The translations under genes and the position numbers were made by a program. Of a DNA stretch of 51,650 nucleotides, positions 34,476 through 47,800 are shown piece by piece. Source of the stretch: Alphaproteobacteria bacterium (GTDB lineage Bacteria > Pseudomonadota > Alphaproteobacteria > Rhizobiales > Xanthobacteraceae). Position 1 is the stretch's first letter, and every line of letters begins with the position of its first letter. Location of the stretch: positions 1-51,650 of the forward strand of contig WQYW01000012.1 in NCBI GenBank assembly GCA_009781045.1, read 5' to 3'. A model generated the notes under the pieces. It was not told the origin of the DNA. It ran no database searches and worked only from the letters and a program-made list of their open reading frames with translations.

Positions 34476-35177
34476 ATGAGTACCGAAATCGTGCGTGACG
34501 CCCTGCACAGGATGCTGCCACCCGGTTTCGTGGTCGATGCTGCCTATCCGCGTATTCAGAACCGGTGGCTCTACCCGGATGAACTGGCGTTCATCCGGGG
34601 CGCGTCCGCCCGACGACAGGCGGAGTTTGGCACCGCACGCGTGCACGCCCGTCTGGCGCTGGGGCAGCTCGGTGCCCGGGTCGGCTCCCTGCTGCCGCTG
34701 CCGGATCGCTCTCCGCGCTGGCCGGCCGGAGTCGTTGGCAGTATTTCGCATACCGACGATTGTTGCGCCGTCGCAGTGGCGCCGGCGGGGCCGATTGCAG
34801 GTGTCGGGATCGATATTGAGGCAGCGGGGCCATCGCTGTCAGCCGGGATCGAAGAAATGATTTGTACGCATGAGGAGCGTGCGTGGATCGCCCGGCACCA
34901 GGGCCATCACGGAGCCGGGGTTCTGGGCCGGCTGATCTTCTGTACCAAGGAAGCTCTCTTCAAGTGTCAGTACAACATCACGCGCGCCTTCATGGATTTC
35001 AGAGAGGTCGAGCTGTCGATTGATCTTGGTCGCGGGATGTTTGCAGTTGCCGATTTGAGAGGGGGGGCAATGAAATGGCGAATGGCGCTGCGGGGTCTGG
35101 AAGGCAGATTTGACATCCGGGCGCAGTTCATCGTGGCGACGGCGGTTCTGAAAAAGTCTTTCGGGGAGGTTGTTTAA
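34476..35177 (+). CDS. 4'-phosphopantetheinyl transferase (EntD-like)
   Basis: 233 residues. It attaches phosphopantetheine to carrier-protein Ser residues, and so would activate the three carrier domains of the synthetase encoded next. Motifs are VVGSISHTDDCCAVAVAPAG (motif 1), GVGIDIE (Mg-binding Asp and Glu) and LIFCTKEALFKCQYN (the KEA motif). The N-terminal half with FIRGASARRQAEFGTARVHA is the EntD type. It is encoded 250 bases upstream of the MbtH-like gene on the same strand. Confidence 0.9.
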   Translation: MSTEIVRDALHRMLPPGFVVDAAYPRIQNRWLYPDELAFIRGASARRQAEFGTARVHARLALGQLGARVGSLLPLPDRSPRWPAGVVGSISHTDDCCAVAVAPAGPIAGVGIDIEAAGPSLSAGIEEMICTHEERAWIARHQGHHGAGVLGRLIFCTKEALFKCQYNITRAFMDFREVELSIDLGRGMFAVADLRGGAMKWRMALRGLEGRFDIRAQFIVATAVLKKSFGEVV

Positions 35178-35426
35178 CCGGCAGGGGCAGCGTCGGCGTA
35201 TTGTCGTGCAGTACGCCGACGCCCGGGGGGAAGAGAATGTTTTTTTGAGGAGCGCCATCGCGTACCGGAGCGGGAGAGCACGGGGGTGCGACGGCACGGG
35301 AGGCTTGCGTGCTTTGTGCTTTCGCCCCCGTCGGCAGCGGCGAAGGGTGAGTTGAGGCTGGCGCGCTGGGTGATTGAGACGTGGACGTGTGGTAAAACTT
35401 TGTCAATTTGGAACTGAGGTGCTGCG

Positions 35427-35645
35427 ATGGCTGCTGAGGTCGCGGGTGAGAAGCCCGAGAGTGAGCCCGAAATTTACACTGTGCTCGTCAATCACGAGGG
35501 GCAATACTCGTTGTGGCTCAAGCGCAATGCTGTGCCGCGAGGCTGGCAGGCGGTGGGAAAGCAGGGCGAAAAGGCCGACTGTCTGGAATATGTCAGGACG
35601 GTCTGGACCGACATGACGCCGTTGAGCATTCGCAGGAAAAATTAG
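35427..35645 (+). CDS. MbtH-like protein
   Basis: 72 residues. VNHEGQYSLWLKRNAVPRGW and CLEYVRTVWTDMTPLSIRRK match the MbtH signature (NxExQYSxW, PxGW, VWTDMxPLS). MbtH proteins bind adenylation domains and are needed for their folding or activity. Encoded 160 bases before the synthetase, it is the expected chaperone for one or more of its three A domains. Confidence 0.95.
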   Translation: MAAEVAGEKPESEPEIYTVLVNHEGQYSLWLKRNAVPRGWQAVGKQGEKADCLEYVRTVWTDMTPLSIRRKN

Positions 35646-35804
35646 CAGCGCGGGGGGAGGGGCGGCGCCGGACCGAATTGGCACAGCCGGCCCCTTCCAG
35701 CGTCCGGCAACAGCATGCGTGCCTTGTCACCGGCAGGTCTTTTCCTGTAGGTCATATGGTGCGCAGGGATTGAGGGCGTCGGACGTGGCGCGACGGGGGC
35801 CCAG

Positions 35805-38800
35805 ATGAGGCATGAAGAAGACGGGTGGCAGCCGCTGTCTGCTATCCAGCACAGCCTGTGGTTTGACCATCGCACCCGACCCGGCCTGAATGCACTGCGC
35901 AATATCAGTTTCTGTGTCCGGGTCCGCGGAGCGCTCGACCGGGCGCGGCTTGAGGCCGCGCTTGAACTCCAGGCCGCGCGCCATCCGATCCTGCGTACCC
36001 GGTTTCGTGAAATCGACGGCACCCCGAGCCAGGGCGTTGACCAGAACGCCCGGATCGAGGTCAGCTTTGTCGACGAGCGGCTTTCGGAGGAGGAACTCGA
36101 CCAGCGCCTGCACGAGGAAACGGTAAGGGAGTTCGATATTACCGTTGCCCCCCTGATGCGGGCCGGCATCTACCGGCTGGCGGTGGACGACTTTATCCTG
36201 ATCCTGGTCTATGACCATCTGATCCTCGACGGCTGGTCGTACTGGAAGCTGATCGACGAGCTGGGGAGCGTGCTGGAGGCGGAGCGGATTGCGCCCGCCA
36301 GCAGCGTCGAAGTCGTCGAACCGGAATATTTCGCCTATGTCCGGGAGCAGCAGAAATTTCTTGAGAGTGCTGCAGGCGAAAGACAGCTGAAATACTGGAC
36401 CGGGCTGCTGGGCGAACACAAGGGCGAGCTGGAACTGCCGACCGACCGACCCCGTGGGCGGGGGGTGATCACGGAGGTCAGCAACAGCCGGATCGTGGTG
36501 TCTCAGAGACTCACCGAAGCCTTGCGCGAGGTGGCGAAAAATCGCGGGGTGCCGATGTTCTCCCTGCTGGTTTCGGCCTATGTCGCCATGCTGCACCGGG
36601 TGGCAAGGCAGGAGGTGATCACGGTCGCCTCGCCGATGCCGGCGCGCGGCAACGGCCGCTGGGCCGACACCATCGGTATCTTTATCAACATGGTGGCACT
36701 GCGCGGCACCATCACGCCGCAGACCACCCTGCTTGACCTGATCCGCCAGCTGCAGTCATCGGCCTTTCGGGCGCTGCGCAACCAGGACTATCCCCTGGCC
36801 GAACTGGTGCGGCGGATCAATCCGCCGCGCAGCGAGAACCGCCCGCCCTTCTTCCAGGCCGCCTTTGTGGCGCATAACGCCAGGGACGCCAGCCCGCTGA
36901 TCCCGCTGCTGCTCGGCAAGGTGGGGGTCGAACCGGTGCCGGTGTCCTGGGGCGGGCTGGAAGCCACCAGCTGGCGCGATCCGCCCGATATCGATGTTGA
37001 GTTCGACCTGACGCTGAAACTGGTCGAAACCGAAGAACACGTCTTCGCCGGGCTCTATTATGCCCCGAGCCTGTTTGACGACGAGACCATCGATCGCTGG
37101 AGCGGCTACTGGGTCCGCCTGCTTGAGGCAATCGTCACCAATGACAGCCAGACCGTCGATCGCGTCGATATACTCGCCGCCGACGAGCGGCGCCTGCTGA
37201 TTGAAACCTGGAATGCCACGGCGGCGGCGTTTCCGGAACAGACCCCGGTCCACGAACTGTTCGAGAACCAGGCCCGGCTTTCGCCCGAGGCGCTGGCGCT
37301 CACCGATGGCGGGCGCAGCCTGTGCTATAGCGAACTCAACTCGATGGCCAACCATCTGGCGCGCCATCTGTCGAAACGCGGGGTGTTGCCGGGTGGGCGC
37401 GTCGCCGTCCTGCTGGAGCGTTCGATCGAACTGGTGGTGGCGGAACTCGCGGTGCTCAAATGCGGTGCCGCCTATGTGCCTGTCGATGCCGCCTTTCCGC
37501 CCGAGCGCCAGGCCTTCATGATCCGCGACTGCGGTGCCGGCGCGGTGCTGGTCCGGCAAGGCCAGGTGCTGGCCGGCGGCCATGCGGCGGCGCGCGTCGA
37601 CGTCGATGTGGTCTGCGCGGCGCCGGGCACCGCCCGCAATCTCAAGGTCCGGGTGGGCAGCGATGCGCCGGCCTATGTGATGTATACTTCGGGCTCCACC
37701 GGGACTCCGAAAGGCGTGATCATTCCGCATCGGGCGATCGCCCGGCTGGTGATCAACAACGCCTATGCCGATTTCGGGCCGACCGACCGGATCGCCTTCG
37801 CCGCCAATCCGGCCTTCGATGCCACGACCATGGAAGTCTGGGCACCTCTGCTCAACGGCGGGGCCATTGTCATCTTCGACCAGGAGACGGTGCTTGATCC
37901 TGAGCGCCTCGGCGCGGCCATCAAGAAACAGGCCGTCAACGTCCTGTTTCTGACCACGGCGCTGTTCAACTCCTATGCGTCGATTCCGCGATTCTTCTCC
38001 TCGTTGCGGATCCTGCTGACCGGAGGCGATCGCGCCGATCCGAACGCCTTCCGCAACGTGCTGGCCAGCGCCCCGCCCAGACATGTGGTGCACGCCTATG
38101 GTCCGACCGAGGCCGCCACCTATGCCATCAGCCACGAGGTGAGCGCGGTCGAATTCGGGGCCAGGAGTATTTCGCTGGGCCGGCCGATTTCCAACACCCA
38201 GGCCTATATCCTTGATGGCGAGGGCGCCCCGGTTCCGATCGGGGTCGCAGGCGAACTGCATATCGGCGGTCCCGGCGTCGGCAGCGGCTATCTCAACCGT
38301 CCGGACCTGACGTCGGAACGCTTCGTTGCCGACCCCTTCAGCGCTGTGCCGGGAGCCCGGATGTACCGCACCGGCGATCTCGCCAGCTGGCGGCCGGACG
38401 GCACCATCGAGTTTCTCGGGCGCAACGATTCCCAGATCAAGCTGCGCGGCTTCCGGGTCGAACTTGGCGAGATCGAGGCCCGTCTGACCGAACATGTCGG
38501 GGTTCGTGAGGCCTCCGTCATCGTGCGCGAGGACAGCCCCGGGGACAAACGCCTGGTGGCCTATCTGACCTGCGATGTCGGACTTGGCGCCGACGAGCTG
38601 CGCGCCCATCTGGTCGGGCAGCTGCCCGATTATATGGTGCCGGCGGCCTATGTGCGGCTGGAAACGCTGCCCAAGACCCACAACGGCAAAGTGGACCGCA
38701 ACGCCCTGCCGGCACCGGGGGCGTCGGCCTTTGCCGGCCACCAGTACGAGCCGCCCCAGAGCGAGGTCGAGAAGAAGCTGGCGGCGGTGTGGGCCGAACT

Positions 38801-41800
38801 TCTCAACACCGATCGCATCGGGGTCAACGACAACTTCTTCCATCGTGGCGGCCATTCGCTGCTCGCCATGAAAATGATCGAACGGCTGCGCCGCGAGGGG
38901 CTCGAGGTCGACATGCGCACCCTCTTCAGTGCGCCGACGCTGGGCGCACTGGCCAAGGCCGTAGGCGGCACCAATCGCATTGAGGTTCCGCCCAATCTGG
39001 TTCCGCCCACCAGCCAGGTCGTCACCCCCGAGATGCTGCCTCTGGTGACGCTGGATCAGAGCCAGATCGACGCCATCGCTGCCCGGGTTCGGGGCGGGGC
39101 CGCCAATATCCAGGACATCTATCCGCTGGTGCCGCTGCAGGAAGGCGTGCTGTTCCACCATCTGATGGGCGATGAAGGCGACGCCTATCTGCTGTCGAGC
39201 CTGATGGCCTTCGATACCCGCCCCCGCGTGGTGCGTTTTCTGGAGGCGCTGGAGGCGGTGATCAAGCGTCACGACATCCTGCGCAGCGCGGTGTTGTGGG
39301 AGGATCTGCCGCACGCGGTACAGGTGGTGTGGCGCCGTGCCCCGCTCATCGTCGAGAGGGTCGAGCTGGATCCGACGGAGGACGGGGCCGACCAGCTGGC
39401 CCTGCGCTTCAATGCCCGCAACACCCGCCTTGAACTCAGCCACGCCCCGCTGCTGCGTGGCTATGTCGCCCAGGACCTGCCCCGCAACCGCTGGCTCCTG
39501 CTGCTGCTGCACCATCATGTGGTGATTGATCACACTGCGCTGGAAGTTATGGCGCAGGAAGTGCAGGCCCATATCGAGGGCCGCGCCGGCGACCTGCCGC
39601 CGGTGGTGCCGTTCCGCAACTTCGTTGCCCAGGCGCTCTTCGGAGTAAGCGTAGCCGAGCATGAGGCCTTCTTCCGCACCATGCTCGAAGATGTCGACGA
39701 ACCGACGGCACCTTTCGGCGTGCTCGAGATCGGCGGCGAAAGCGTCGAACTCGACAAGGCTGAGCAAAGGCTGGAGCCCAGGCTGGCATTCCGCCTGCGC
39801 TCGCGTGCGCGCGCTCTCGGGGTCAGCGTCGCCAGCCTCGTTCACCTTGCCTTTGCCGTGGTGGTCGGACACACCTCCGGACGCAGCGACCCGGTCTTCG
39901 GCACCGTGCTGTTCGGCCGCTCGCAGGGCGGTGCCGGGGCGGACCAGGCCATCGGCATGCTTATCAACACCCTGCCGATCCGGATCGGGATCGGCTCGGA
40001 GCCGGTGGCCGACGCCGTGCGGCGGATGCAGGATCTGGTGGTCGAACTGCTGCGCCACGAGCATGCGCCGCTGGCCCTGGCGCAGCGCTGCTCCGGCGTA
40101 CCGGCGCCGGCGCCGCTGTTCACAGCACTCCTCAACTTCCGCCACAGCGCGCCGGAGGGCGCGATGCGCTTCGGCGATTTTGAGGGCGTGGAGATTCTGA
40201 CCGGCGAGGAGCGCACCAATTATCCGGTGACGCTGTCGGTCGACGACCTCGGCGAAGGTTTCGAACTCAACTGCCAGACCGTGGCCCAGATCGGGGCGGA
40301 ACGCCTGTGCCGGCTGATGACGGTGGCGCTGGAGGGCATCGCCGATGCCCTGGAACAGGCGCCCGGGACCGCAGTCTCGGAGATCGGCATCCTTGATGAG
40401 GACGAACGTCGTCAGGTCATTGAGGCGTGGAATGCCACCACGGTGCCCTATCCGCAATCCGCTGCAATCCACCAGCTGTTCGAGGCCGAGGTGGCGCGCC
40501 AGCCGATGGCGCCAGCGGTGATCTGCGGTCGGGAGCAATGGAGCTACAGCGAACTGAACAAACAGGCCAACCGCCTTGCGCATCATCTGCGGCGCTGCGG
40601 GCTTGAGCCGGGGGGGAGGGCGGCGATCCTGCTGGAACGCTCGCTCGAACTGGTGGTCGCCGAACTCGCGGTGCTCAAATGCGGTGCCGCCTATGTGCCG
40701 GTCGATCCGACCTTCCCCGAGGAACGTCAGACCTTCATGATCCGCGATTGCGCGGCCGCCGTCGTTCTGGTGCTGGAAGGCCAGATCCTGCCCGCTGGCT
40801 GCGCGGCCGATCGGGTCGATGTCGATCGGGTCATCGTCGGCACGGGCTGGACCGACAATCCCGCTGTCGCCGTGAACGGCGAGGCCGCCGCCTATGTGAT
40901 GTATACCTCCGGCTCGACCGGAACACCCAAAGGGGTGATCATTCCGCATCGGGCGATCGCGCGGCTGGTGGTCAACAACACCTTCACCGTCTTCACCCCC
41001 AGCGACCGCGTGGCCATGGTCGCCAATCCGGCCTTCGACGCCACCACCATGGAGGTCTGGGGAGCGCTGCTGAACGGCGGTGCCATCGTCGTCATCGACC
41101 AGGATACGGTGCTCGATCCCGATCGTTTTGCGGTCGAACTGCGCGAGCAGGGCATCAGCGTGATGTTCCTGACCTCGGCGCTGTTCAACTCCTATGCCGC
41201 CATTCCCGGAATGTTTTCGGGCTTGCGGGTACTCATGACCGGCGGCGACCGCGGTGATCCGCACGCCTTCCGCCAGGTGCTGCGTGCCAGCGCACCGGGC
41301 CATCTCGTCAATGGCTACGGACCGACCGAGACCACCACCTTCGCCATCACCAATGATGTCGCTGCCGTTGCCGAGGGCGCCAGCAATATCCCGCTCGGCC
41401 GCCCGATCTCCAACACGCAGATCTACATCCTTGATGAGCACGCGGTTCCGGTGCCCGCAGGCGTGGTCGGCGAAATCCACATCGGCGGTCCCGGCGTCGG
41501 CCATGGCTATCTCAACCGCCCGGATCTGACCGCCGAACGCTTCGTCGCCGATCCCTTCAGCGAACATGCCGGTGCGCGCATGTACCGTACCGGGGATCTC
41601 GGGCGGTGGCTCGCCAACGGCACCGTCGAGTTCCTCGGGCGCAACGACTTCCAGGTCAAACTCCGCGGCTTCCGCATCGAACTGGGCGAGATCGAGACGC
41701 GGCTTGCCGAGCTGCCCGGAGTCCGCGAGGCGGCGGTGGTGGCGCGGGAGGATGTCCCCGGCGACAAGCGGCTGGTGGCCTATCTCATCACGGAGGGTGA

Positions 41801-44800
41801 TGTCAGCGTCGATGCCGTGCGCAGTGGGCTGGCCGAGCGTCTGCCGGACTATATGGTGCCCTCCGCCTATGTGCGGCTGCACGCGCTGCCGCTGACACCG
41901 AACGGCAAACTGGATCGTAACGCCTTGCCGGCGCCTGCGGGTGAATCCTTCGGGAGCAGTACCTATGAAGAGCCGGCCGGAGAACTTGAAGACAAGCTGG
42001 CGGAGATCTGGTCGGAACTCCTCAACGTCGAACGCATCGGCCGCAACGACAATTTCTTCAAGCGTGGTGGTCACTCGCTGCTTGCCGTGCAGCTGGTGTC
42101 GCGCCTGCGCCAGACCCTGAACATCGAAGTCTCGCTGTCGGAGGTTTTCGCCCATCCGACGCTTGCCGATCTGGCCGCCACGGTCAGCGAGGCTCCGGTC
42201 AGCGAGTTGCCACCGGTCACGGCGGTGTCGCGGGAGGGCGCGCTGCCGCTGTCGTTTGCGCAACAGCGGCTGTGGTTCCTGGCCCAGTTCAAACAGGCCA
42301 GTACCGCCTACCACATGTCCGGCGGCCTGCGCATGCGCGGGGAACTCAATCATAAGGCGATGGCCCGCACGCTCAAGCGCATTGTGACCCGCCATGAGGC
42401 GCTGCGCACCATTTTTGTGATGGAGGACGGCAAGCCGGCGCAACGCATCCAGCCGGCGGATATCGACTTCGAGCTGGTCGAACACGACCTCAGCGGGGCA
42501 TCGGGAGCGGAGGCCAAGCTGGAGCGTCTGGCGGTCCGGGAAGCCGCAGCGCCCTTCGATCTGGAGCACGGCCCGCTGGTGCGCGGGCGCCTGGTGCGGC
42601 TTGCGCCGAACGATCACGTGCTGCTGGTGACGATGCATCACATCGTCTCGGACGGCTGGTCGCTCGCCGTCCTCAACCGCGAAATGAGCGCGATCTATAC
42701 CGCCTATGCGAATGGCAAAGAAGACCCGCTGCCGCCGCTCACCGTGCAATATGCCGACTACGCGGTGTGGCAGCGGCGCTGGCTTGCCGGCGATTTCCTC
42801 AAGCAGCAGGCGAAATTCTGGGAGACCACGCTCAAGGGAGCGCCAGCGGTGCTGACGCTGCCGACCGACCACCCGCGCCCGGCCGAACCGGACTATGTCG
42901 GCGCTGGCGTGAAGGTGCGCCTGGAGCCGCAGCTGTCGAGGGCGCTCCGGGAACTGAGCCTGGAGCACGGTGCGACCCTGCATATGACGATGCTGGCCGC
43001 CTATGCCGTGCTGATGGGCCGGCTGGCGGGGCAGACGGAGGTGGTGATCGGAAGTCCGGTGGCAAACCGGGCGCGGGCGGAGATCACCGATCTGATCGGC
43101 TTCTTTGTCAATACCGTGGCGCTGCGTGTCGATCTCACCGGCTCGCCCTCCTTCTGGGACCTGCTGGGACGCGTCCGGGATGTCAGTCTTGCGGCGCAGC
43201 AGAACCAGGACCTGCCCTTTGAGCAGGTGGTGGAGATTGTGCAGCCGCCGCGCAGCCTGACCTATACGCCGCTGTTCCAGTCGGTGTTTGCCCTGCAGAA
43301 CACGCCGCAGGATGATCCGGATCTCTGCGGGCTGCGCATCAGCACGATGGACCTGGCGATGGAGGCGGCCAAGTTCGATCTCACGCTGATGATGGAGGAG
43401 CGTGGCGACGACATCTTCGGCAACTTCAACTACGCCGTTTCTCTGTTTGAACGCTCCACCATTGAGCGCTGGCGCGACTACTGGATTCGCCTGCTCGAGG
43501 CGATGGTGGCGGACGAAAACCAGTCGATTGATCGGGTTGATATGCGCGGGGCCGAGGAACGGCAGCATGTCGGCACCGGCTGGAATGCAACGGAAGCAAG
43601 CTATCTGCCGAACGTCTGCATGCACGAGCTGTTCGAAGCGCAGGTGGTGCGCACCCCGCACGCGGTCGCAGTCGCCTGTGAGGGCCGCGAAATAAGTTAT
43701 GAGGAACTCAACGCCCGGGCCAACCGGCTGGCGCAGCACCTGCGCCACCATGGCGTGCGGCCGGATGACCGGGTGGCGATCTGCGTGTCGCGCAGCGTCG
43801 AAATGGTGGTTGGCGTGCTCGCTGTGCTCAAGGCCGGCGGCGCCTATGTGCCGATGGATCCGTCCTATCCAGCGGCACGGCTCGCCCACATGCTCACCGA
43901 CAGTGCGCCGGTGGTCATGCTGCTGGATGAATCCGGCCGCAGCGCGATCGGCTGCGATGGCGCGGGGACGCCGGCGATCGATATCACCGCCGATGCCGCC
44001 TGGGCGCGGGAGTCGGAGCGTAATCCGGGCCGTGGCGACGTGAAACCGCGTCACCTTGCGTATGTGATCTACACCTCGGGCTCGACCGGAACGCCGCGCG
44101 GCGTGATGATCGCGCACCAGGAATTGAGCAACCTGGTGCAGTGGCACTGCGTCAGTTTCGACCTCAAGGCCGGTGACCGCTCCTCCTGTGTCGCCGGCTT
44201 CGGCTTCGATGCCGCCACCTGGGAGATCTGGCCGGCGCTGTCGGTGGGGGCGACCCTGGTCCTGGCACCGCCGGAAATCGGGCGCAGTCCGCTCGATCTG
44301 GTGGAATGGTGGCAGGCGCAGGAGGTCGACGTGAGCTTCCTGCCGACGCCGATCGCGGAAATGGTGCTGTCGCGGGGCGTGGCCCCGGCACGGCTGCGCA
44401 TTCTGCTGACCGGAGGCGACCGCTTGCGCCAGCACCCGCCGCCCTCGGCGCGCTTCCGCCTCATCAACAATTATGGTCCGACCGAGACCACCGTGGTCGC
44501 CACTTCCGGAGAGGTGCCGCAGCAGGGTATCCTCCATATCGGCCGTCCAATCGCCAATACAAAGATCTACATCCTCGACGACGAAGGTGCCGAGGTGCCG
44601 ATCGGGGTCGCCGGCGAAGTCTATATCGGCGGTGTGGGTGTCGGACGAGGTTATCTCAACCGCCCCGATCTGACCGCGGAGCGCTTCGTCGCAGATCCCT
44701 TTGCGGCGGAGCCGGGAGAGCGGATGTACCGCAGCGGCGACCTGGCGCGCTGGCTTGGCGACGGCACCATCGAGTTCCTCGGCCGCAACGATTTCCAGGT

Positions 44801-47800
44801 CAAGCTGCGCGGCTTCCGGATTGAACTCGGCGAGATCGAGGTCCGGCTCAACGAATATCCGGGCGTGCATGACGCCACTGTGCTGGCGCGCGAGGACGTC
44901 CCCGGCGAGAAGCGTCTGGTGGCGTATTTCACAGGCGATGCGGGCATCGGCGCCGAGGAGCTGCGCTCCCATCTCACCGGGCGGCTGCCGGACTATATGG
45001 TGCCGGCGGCCTATGTCCGGCTTGAGAGCCTGCCCCTGACGGCCAACGGCAAGCTCGACCGTGACGCCCTGCCGGCACCGGTGCTGGCGGCTTTTGCCGC
45101 CGACCGCTATGAGCCGCCGCAGGGGCCGCTGGAAGAGCAGCTGGCGGCCATCTGGTCGCGGCTTCTCAATGTGGAGCGCATCGGCCGCAACGACAATTTC
45201 TTCGACCTCGGCGGCCATTCGCTGCTCGCGGTGACCCTGATCGAAGAGCTGCGCCAGCGCGGCCTCAAGGCCGACATGCGCACGGCCTTTAATGCCCCGA
45301 CGCTGGCCCGGCTGGCGGCAGCCCTCAGTGAGGGGGTGTCGGACAGCGTGGTCGATCTTGCAACGGCAGCCGTTCTGCCCGACGACATCCAGCCGCTGCC
45401 GGTGCCGCCGAAGGTCAAGCCGGACTGCGTGCTGCTCACCGGGGCCACCGGCTTTGTTGGTCGCTTCCTGTTGCGCGAACTCCTGGATCAGCGCCCCCGG
45501 CGTGTCCTCTGCATGGTGCGTGCCGCAGACGAAAGGAGCGGCTTCGAACGCCTCCAGCAGATCCTCAAACGCTGGTCGCTGTGGCGTCCCGGCGACGAGG
45601 ACCGCATTGAGGTCATCACCGGCGACCTCGCTCTGCCGGGCCTCGGCCTCAGTGAACGTGGCCGCTTGCGTGCCTGCGAAGAGCCGGATGCGATCTTCCA
45701 TGCGGCCACCAGCATGAACCATCTCGAAAGCTTCGAGAGTGCGGCAAAGGCCAATGTGGACGGGGTCGCGGAAATTCTCCGCCTCGCCACCAGCGGCCGG
45801 CCCAAGACCGTTCACTATCTTTCGACCATGGGTGTGTTCAGTTCGCATGGCCATGACGGCATACGGATGGTCAATGAACGGACGCCGATCACGGCCGAAA
45901 TGCATCTTGGGGCTGAAGGCTATACCACCAGCAAATGGGTCGGCGAACAGCTCGTCCATCTCGCCGCCGCGCGCGGGGTGCCCTGCAATGTCTATCGACT
46001 TGGTCTGATCACTGGTGACACCGAGCTTGGCCGCTACGATGAGCTGCAGACCTTCCATCGCCTGCTCGAGAGCTGTATCCGCATCGGTGCTGGTTTCGAC
46101 AGCTTCCGCTACGATCAGATGATCACGCCGGTCGATGCCACCGTGCGCGCGCTGGTTCGGCTCGGCGACGCCCATGCCGGGGGCGGCGGCATCTTCCATG
46201 TCGCAGCAACCAGCGTGACACCTATTGCCACCGTCTTTGCTTTCTATAATGCGATTGCCCAAAAACCGCTTGCCATCCTCCCCTATCGCGAGTGGCTCGG
46301 TCGCGTAAAGGCGCGTTTTGTCGCCGGCGAGACACTGCCGATCATACCGCTGGTTCATCCGCTGCTCGATCTTGATGAACCGACGCTGAGGGCCTTCATC
46401 GCGGCACAGGAGCGTGCCACGGTGCGTTTCGACTGCTCCCGCACCGCCCACGAACTGGAGCAGGCGGGTGTGGTCTGGCCGGTCTTCAATATGCACCTGA
46501 TGCGCAGCTATCTGCAGGGCATGCTTGCTGCCAATCCTGCACTGAACACGCATCTGAAGATAGCGGATGGCGGCAGGAATGAGCCCAGGGAAATGCCCAG
46601 GGAGGAAACCAGCGATGAGCCGAAGAACGGGCCCGGGGATGAGCGCATGACCACATCTCGTACTCGGCTGCCTTCGCTTGGCGAGATGCTCGGACATCTC
46701 GAAGAGCCGCAAACAGCGAAAGTGGTTCTGACACCGCCGCCATCCGCCGCGCCGGCGCGCCGGCCGGAGGCCGTGCTGCGTCCGGCTGCCGCGGCGGCGG
46801 CGCACGCGCCTCTGCCGGGACCGCAGTTCGCGCCGCGCCGCGAGACGCAGCCGTTCGGGGAACGGCGCGAGACGCAGCCATCCGGGGACAAGCGACGCGA
46901 ACCGGCTTACGCAGAAGCAGGGGAATCGGTTTACGCGGCTGGCGGAGACCCGGGGCAGGGCTCGCCTTTTATGGGGCTTCGACTGTCGCGACGGTCGCAG
47001 GACGGCGGCCAGCCGCCACCCCATTACGGGGACTCCGGGTCGAGAGAGCCTCCTTTGCCACAAGGTCGCTCAGCGGGGCTGGAATCGACAACTTCGATGT
47101 GGGAGGAGCCGGCTGCGCCCGCGCATGACACCTCGCGTGGCGCGCAGAAGCCGGATGGCGCTTCGGTTCAGGCCCGGGGCCGCCCGCAGCCGGGAGCGCA
47201 CGGACCGCAGGATCGGCCCGGGAATCAGTCCCAGGAGCGGTTCCAGGGTCGAACCCAGAACGGGCCGCTCCGCGGCCAGCCCTCCGCTACCGACCGGGAG
47301 GCCGGACTGTCGGGCACACGCAACTCCAGCCATCCGCTGCCGCGCCCGGCGCCAGCGGTGCATCCGATGCCGCGGGTGGTTGACAGTTCCGAGGTCTCCG
47401 CCAAGGCGCGGGCCGCGGCGAGTGAGCTGTCGGCGCTGGGACCCACAGCGCAGGATGGTGCTGCGGGCATGGTGGCGTCACGCAGTCGCTCCGAATCGGC
47501 GCCCACGCCGCAGGCATCGCCAGTCGCCGACACAAGACGTGACCGGGATCCGGCGCCGCGCCATCGGCCCGCCGAGCGCGAGCCGTCGCGACGGCCGGCT
47601 GCTCACCCGGCGAAACCGGAGGAGCCGGTGGAGCCGCGGTCGAGCCGCGGGATGTCGTTCGGCAGCAAACTGGCGATCCTGGCGGCGGTGTTCGCCGTCG
47701 GGCTGGGAACCGCCTGGTACCTGCTCGCCGGGACCTGGATCAAGGGGGTCACGGTGGTGCGGGGCGAAGCGGTCCAGATCGTCTATGCCACCGGACCGGT

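Noticed and set aside
36756..47063. A 10.3-kb open frame antisense to the synthetase
   Set aside because: It mirrors the codon pattern of the GC-rich NRPS gene, has no domains, and its composition (His/Arg/Gln-rich) is typical of a shadow frame.
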